NCBI RefSeq assembly: GCF_000276665.1
Contig: NW_004955460.1
Coordinates: 3,453,146 to 3,517,145 of the forward strand
DNA length: 64,000 bases
Direction: 5' to 3'
Source of the DNA: Chinchilla lanigera
Taxonomy: Eukaryota > Chordata > Mammalia > Rodentia > Chinchillidae
The translations under genes and the position numbers were made by a program. A model generated the notes under the pieces. It was given only the letters and a program-made list of their open reading frames with translations, was not told where the DNA came from and made no database searches. Positions 60,439-64,000 of the stretch are shown piece after piece. How positions within the stretch are numbered: the stretch's first letter is position 1; each line of letters opens with the position of its first letter.

Positions 60439-60489
60439 CTCTTTGATGATTTTCACCCCCTTTGGATCCTTCATATTAACAGCTATACT
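60439..60489 (-). CDS. SUGCT: SUGCT coding exon B (51 nt)
   Basis: A small exon of exactly 17 codons, phase 0 on both sides, encoding SIAVNMKDPKGVKIIKE. It directly continues exon A (NRNKK then SIAVN) and leads into exon C (LAAVCDVF). The acceptor is GATTTTTAG and the donor is GAG then GTACAG. In the human protein the same place reads SIAVNIKDPKG, so an Ile-to-Met change is the only difference I recall here. The stretch lies in the Rossmann-like N-terminal half of the class III CoA-transferase fold. The upstream intron is 600 bp and the downstream intron 4,033 bp (56406-60438). Because the exon is symmetric (phase 0/0, 51 nt), skipping it would delete 17 residues without shifting the frame. 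Confidence 0.95.
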
Positions 60490-60849
60490 CTAAAAATCAA
60501 AGTATTTACATTAAAATATTGTCATAACGGTATTTCTTATTACTGACAGTTCAACAAGAAAGCCATTCATATGACAGACTTTCCTCTTAAAGAAAATCTA
60601 TTTTCCCCGTAGAGAAATACTTAAATCTTTTTTACTGATTTATTTGTAATTATGATATGTTAGGATAATAGCTAATATTATAGTAAATGTTTTATGACAA
60701 TAACACCAAGTATTAGGCACTTAGAATCCCTTAAAAGAACAACAAATGTAAAGAATCAAATGATATCTCTTTTTATAAAATTTCTGTAATAAATTCTCAT
60801 GAATTTATTTTAATGTTTTAAGTTACTTAATAGAAAAGGAAGATTACTA

Positions 60850-60942
60850 AAGGGATATAGTTCAGCAGCACCAGTGCCTGTCTGGCAAGTGCAAAGTCCT
60901 GAGCTCAATTCCAGGTACAAAAAAAAAAAAAAAAAAAAAAAA
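60850..60942 (+). mobile_element. ID SINE
   Basis: Body aagggatatagttcagcagc to ctcaattccaggtac, followed by an unbroken run of more than 20 A. Confidence 0.88.
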
Positions 60943-61089
60943 CCACAAGCTCTATTGCTTCTATTTGATATCTGGGGAATCACACCTGAATTATTAATTA
61001 TAGCTACAAAAATGCCACAATGATGTCAAATGCTTTGTTATTACAAGAGAACTACATAAATAAAGCAAAAACAGAAATGATATCCTTAC

Positions 61090-61175
61090 TTTCTTATTTC
61101 GGTTAACACTGAGAAAGTATGTGCTTTCTGTGCCCGCAAAAGGTGGCCCCCAACTTCGTGTGTCATCACCAACTC
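61090..61175 (-). CDS. SUGCT: SUGCT coding exon A (86 nt)
   Basis: This exon encodes part of succinyl-CoA:glutarate-CoA transferase, a mitochondrial class III CoA-transferase that moves CoA from succinyl-CoA to glutarate in lysine/tryptophan breakdown. On the minus strand an acceptor ending TTTTCAG precedes the exon and a GTAAGG donor follows it. After two bases that finish a Gly codon (phase 1 entry) it reads 28 residues, including [18 protein letters not shown] and SVNRNKK. I recognise these from the mammalian protein (human: GDDTRTWGPPF, SVNRNKK). The GDD.R..GP block is the conserved N-terminal segment of the CaiB/formyl-CoA transferase family. The exon ends in phase 0, matching the next exon only 600 bp away. 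The preceding exon (the KVERP region) is not in the window. Identification rests on remembered family sequence, but exon borders, phase and order all agree. Confidence 0.95.
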
Positions 61176-61786
61176 CTGAAAATAACAATGTGAGTTATTC
61201 ATCTTTTGCTCTGAAACACCATAAATCATTTCAAATCTTGATGCACAGGTGCCTGAACAAGATCAGCTCAACCTAGTAGAAGCCTCAACTCCACTCACCG
61301 GGGGCTATATGAGCTCCTTGAAATAGCCAAACTTTTTACCTTTTTGTGTTAACCACTACATCTTTCCATATCTACTTCTGCTGTCCTTGTTGAAAGCTAA
61401 AATACTGAAGGAAATATCTTACAGGAAGTCTTCAGATTTAATAAACAGCAAACTTCAGGGGGGAAAATTACTCTTGTTTTTGACAAGCAACTCAGCCAAC
61501 TCTTTTTCGGTTTTTTGTCAACTCTTTCACGGCTTCTTGGTATTCAATGTTCAAAGACAATGTGGAGTCTACAAAAAAGTTTTGGTGAGTGTAATTTAAA
61601 TCAGAAGAAAGATGTGAGTCTTTACCATAAAGTAGTATTTGGGACCAGGTTTATAAAAATGAGTAATAAACCTATAAAATATTTCTGTAACAATCAGAAA
61701 AGGCAAAAGAAGTTACCAAGTAGCAAATGTCAATAATTTTTAAAATACTCCTTTAGAATAAAATTCTAGTCATCTAGATTTTGTTT
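61176..61786. other. SUGCT intron upstream of exon A, unassigned
   Basis: No upstream exon (KVERP region) was found here or further right in the window. Confidence 0.55.
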
Positions 61787-61801
61787 CAAAGTAATAGTGT
61801 A

Positions 61802-61917
61802 GGGGCTGGGGATTTAGCTCAGCGGCAAAAGCGCCTGCCTTGCAAGCGCAAGGTCGTGAGTTCGGTTCCTGGTACCGGAGAAAAACCAAAACAAAAAAAA
61901 AAAACAACAAAAAAAAA
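61802..61917 (+). mobile_element. Young ID SINE
   Basis: Third copy of the CpG-rich subfamily (agctcagcggcaaaagcgcc, then gttcggttcctggtaccgg). Perfect 15-bp target-site duplication caaagtaatagtgta at 61787-61801 / 61918-61932, and a long A-rich tail with C interruptions. Confidence 0.94.
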
Positions 61918-62262
61918 CAAAGTAATAGTGTAAAACCATCAAAAATAGGTATTTTATTTTGGACATCTACTCCTAGGAGTTCTGAAATATGCTCATGTTT
62001 CACTCAAAGAAAATACTGTAAAACACACAGGAAAATTTTTTGCACTAAAAGCAACTGGCAAAGAATGTACCTTGAATTTAAAAAATGATTCAATAATTAA
62101 ATGGTACAAAATTGTGTCACTTATGAGTTTTATAAGTTCCAAGTAAATATTACTATCATCTAATCACTATTATTGTCTATGTAGGCAATTACAAATAGAG
62201 TATTTATCACTAGCTCACTTTAAAAAAAGAATTTGTGAATATAGTTAAAGTCTTAAACTCTA

Positions 62263-62342
62263 GCCAGGAGTATAGCTCAGTGGCATAAGTGCTTGCCTGG
62301 CAAGTCTGAGGTCATGAGTTTGATTCCCGGTACCAAAAAAAA
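62263..62342 (+). mobile_element. ID SINE
   Basis: Body gccaggagtatagctcagtg to gtttgattcccggtacc. Target-site duplication aaagtcttaaactcta (62247-62262) / aaagtcttgaactcta (62343-62358). Confidence 0.93.
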
Positions 62343-62447
62343 AAAGTCTTGAACTCTAATCATTTAAATAGTATAATCAATCTGTTAGTCATTAGACTTT
62401 AGTCACTGAAATTGCTCAGGAAAAAATATGAGTAATTCTCTGGGTGT

Positions 62448-62480
62448 GGTATGCATGCGTTTGCATGCATGTGTGTGTGT
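62448..62480. repeat. TG/TGCA-rich tract
   Basis: tatgcatgcgtttgcatgca followed by (TG)n, adjoining an antisense composite SINE. Confidence 0.85.
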
Positions 62481-62651
62481 TACTGGGGATTTAAATCAAG
62501 GCCTTCCCTCTGAGCTATATCCCTAGATTTTTTTTTTTTTTTTCATTTTGAGACACTGTCTTGCTAAGTTGCCTGGGCTGAGCTGAATGTTGTGATCTTC
62601 CTGACTCTTCCCAGAGTGCTGGGATTACAGGTATGTCCCACTCTGCTGGCC
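62481..62651 (-). mobile_element. B1-ID composite SINE (antisense)
   Basis: Antisense ID arm (tactggggatttaaatcaag, tctgagctatatccctag), a T18 linker, then an antisense B1 arm (ttgagacactgtcttgctaa, gagtgctgggattacaggta). Confidence 0.85.
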
Positions 62652-62735
62652 AACACAGACAATTTTGGTGGGGGAAGGCTAAAGAATAAACTCCTTTATT
62701 TAAGAGAGAAGGAGAGAATAAAAAAGAGAGAGGGG

Positions 62736-62885
62736 GGAGCTTGGTGGCTCATGCCTATAACTCTGGAACTTGTGAGAGTGGGGCAGGAGGATTGCTGTGA
62801 CTGCAAGGCCAGTCTGGGCTACATAGTGAGTTCAAGGACAGTCTGGACTATATAGTGAGGGCCTGTCTCAAAAAATAAAAAAAGA
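62736..62885 (+). mobile_element. B1 SINE with internal duplication
   Basis: ggagcttggtggctcatgcc to gggcctgtctcaaaaaataa. The duplicated units gccagtctgggctacatagt and gacagtctggactatatagt are visible. Confidence 0.9.
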
Positions 62886-62990
62886 ACTAAAAAGAGAGAG
62901 AAACAGAGTATACTGGACAGAGAACAAAAGAAGCATTAGTTCTAACTAGAGATGAACCAATAATGACAGCAATAAGTGCTGAATACCACC

Positions 62991-63162
62991 TAAGCTTAGT
63001 GATGCATTCCTGAAATCCCATCACTCTGGGGGAACCACAAGTTCAAGCCCAGCCAGGACAACTTAGGGGAGACTCTATCTCAAAACAAAATTTATAAAAA
63101 GAGCTGGGATATAGCCGAGTGCAAAGGCCCTGGGTTTAATCTATAGTACTACAAAAACAAAT
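62991..63162 (+). mobile_element. B1-ID composite SINE (diverged)
   Basis: B1 arm (taagcttagtgatgcattcc, aatcccatcactctggg) then an ID arm (agagctgggatatagccgag, ccctgggtttaatctatag). Confidence 0.8.
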
Positions 63163-63589
63163 TGTTTTTGAAGTTAAGTACTAAAGAAAATGGCATACTT
63201 AAAACATGGGGGTAGGGCTACAAGGGTCTCCAAAGGCAACTCCCCACTGGCAAGCAAGACAGTGGCTTATTATATGGTAAATGTATGTGTGAGTCTGAAT
63301 CCTCAGTACCAGGCAGGACAAACATTTTTCACTATGTACCAGCAAAGATCAAAAGCAATGAACTTCTACTGACTACAGAAAGAAAACGTTATCTCTGGAA
63401 AGCAGGACTCCCCAGGCACTTCCACCACTTGAGACCCACAAGGACAGGCTTAGATGAATACAGTAGGATAAAATATAATATGTAACAGTATTTACCATGC
63501 TGATCAAACAATCATCCGCTAATTGCTTCTGCTTCTTAGGCATATCTATTTAGGAGGACATTAAATCATTATACGATTTATTACCCTGA
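63163..63589. other. SUGCT intron, unassigned
   Basis: Short overlapping ORFs only, before the L1 ORF2 fragment. Confidence 0.5.
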
Positions 63590-64000
63590 TGCTAAAACCA
63601 GAGAAGTATCCAACCAAAAGAAAACTACAGGACAATCTCCCTAGTGAACACAGATGCAAAAATCCTCAATAACATACTAGTAAACAGAGTGAAGCGAATC
63701 ACCAAGAAGATTACTCACCATGACCAAGTAAGATTAAACCCAGGGATGCAGGGATGGCTCAATATAGACAAACCAATAAATGAAATACACCTCATTAACA
63801 GAAACAAGGATAAAAGCTACATGATCACCTCAACAGATGCAGAAAAACATTTGACAAGGGCCAACACCCATTCATGATAAAAAAAAAAAATCCTACAGAA
63901 AATTTGAATAGATGGTCTTTATATCAATCTGATAAAAACTATCTGTGATAAACCAACAGCCAACATCATACTAAATGGACAGAAACTGAAAGCTTTCACT
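63590..64000 (+). mobile_element. L1 ORF2 reverse-transcriptase fragment, cut by window end
   Basis: The translation contains [44 protein letters not shown] and [12 protein letters not shown]. These match the L1 reverse transcriptase (the family has an IDAEKAFD block with a catalytic Asp). Here the block reads TDAEKHLT, so the enzyme would be dead. A frameshift occurs near 63880. The element continues beyond the window. Confidence 0.88.

Noticed and set aside
56175..61917. tRNA genes (box A/box B matches)
   Set aside because: They are tRNA-derived SINEs with A-tails and target-site duplications; no intact cloverleaf or anticodon arm.
1..64000. A novel multi-gene system (operon, toxin-antitoxin, phage defence)
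   Set aside because: The window is mammalian intron with four exons of one gene; no clustered intact ORFs support such a system.

Overview
This window is nuclear DNA from a rodent. It lies almost wholly inside introns of one minus-strand gene, SUGCT (C7orf10), succinyl-CoA:glutarate-CoA transferase. Four coding exons with consensus splice sites can be read on the minus strand: 61090-61175, 60439-60489, 56285-56405 and 17150-17241. Joined in that order they give one continuous 28+17+40+30 residue stretch of the class III (CaiB/formyl-CoA transferase family) CoA-transferase, with matching intron phases (1, 0, 0, 1, 0). The gene enters from the right and leaves to the left. The neighbouring exons, including the one I expect to carry the catalytic Asp, are outside the window. 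Introns inside the window are 600 bp, 4.03 kb and 39.0 kb. The organism is inferred from repeats: many tRNA-Ala-derived ID-type SINEs, 7SL-derived B1 SINEs, B1-ID composites and rodent-like L1. A castorimorph rodent (beaver or kangaroo-rat lineage) is my best guess and is not proven. 

Layout. 1-17149: intron downstream of exon D, with L1 3' ends (several nested), MIR/L2 remnants, a MER5A-like element and a few ID SINEs. 17150-17241: exon D. 17242-56284: the 39-kb intron. It holds a truncated 5S rRNA retropseudogene (18600), a Tigger-like DNA transposon (24057-24920), an internally deleted L1 (25066-29318) carrying a retroposed foreign segment, a 5'-inverted L1 (32886-33345), a SUMO2 processed pseudogene on the minus strand broken by a SINE (34731-35815), and a full-length CACYBP processed pseudogene on the plus strand (37933-39460). 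After these come L2/L1 antisense blocks and SINEs. 56285-61175: exons C, B and A in a SINE-dense region. 61176-64000: intron, with a truncated L1 ORF2 (reverse transcriptase region) running off the right end. 

The best observation is at 56159-56293. A young ID SINE inserted exactly at the 3' edge of SUGCT exon C, and its 16-bp target-site duplication copied the splice donor. Two identical donors now flank the SINE, and the 119-nt stretch between them has no stop codon in the reading frame. Other points are a 16:2 strand bias of ID SINEs antisense to SUGCT, two identifiable retrogenes, and several retroposition products with visible target-site duplications. I found no operon, CRISPR array, functional tRNA/rRNA gene or other novel multi-gene system. 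Nearly all ORFs longer than 60 codons are chance ORFs in repeats.
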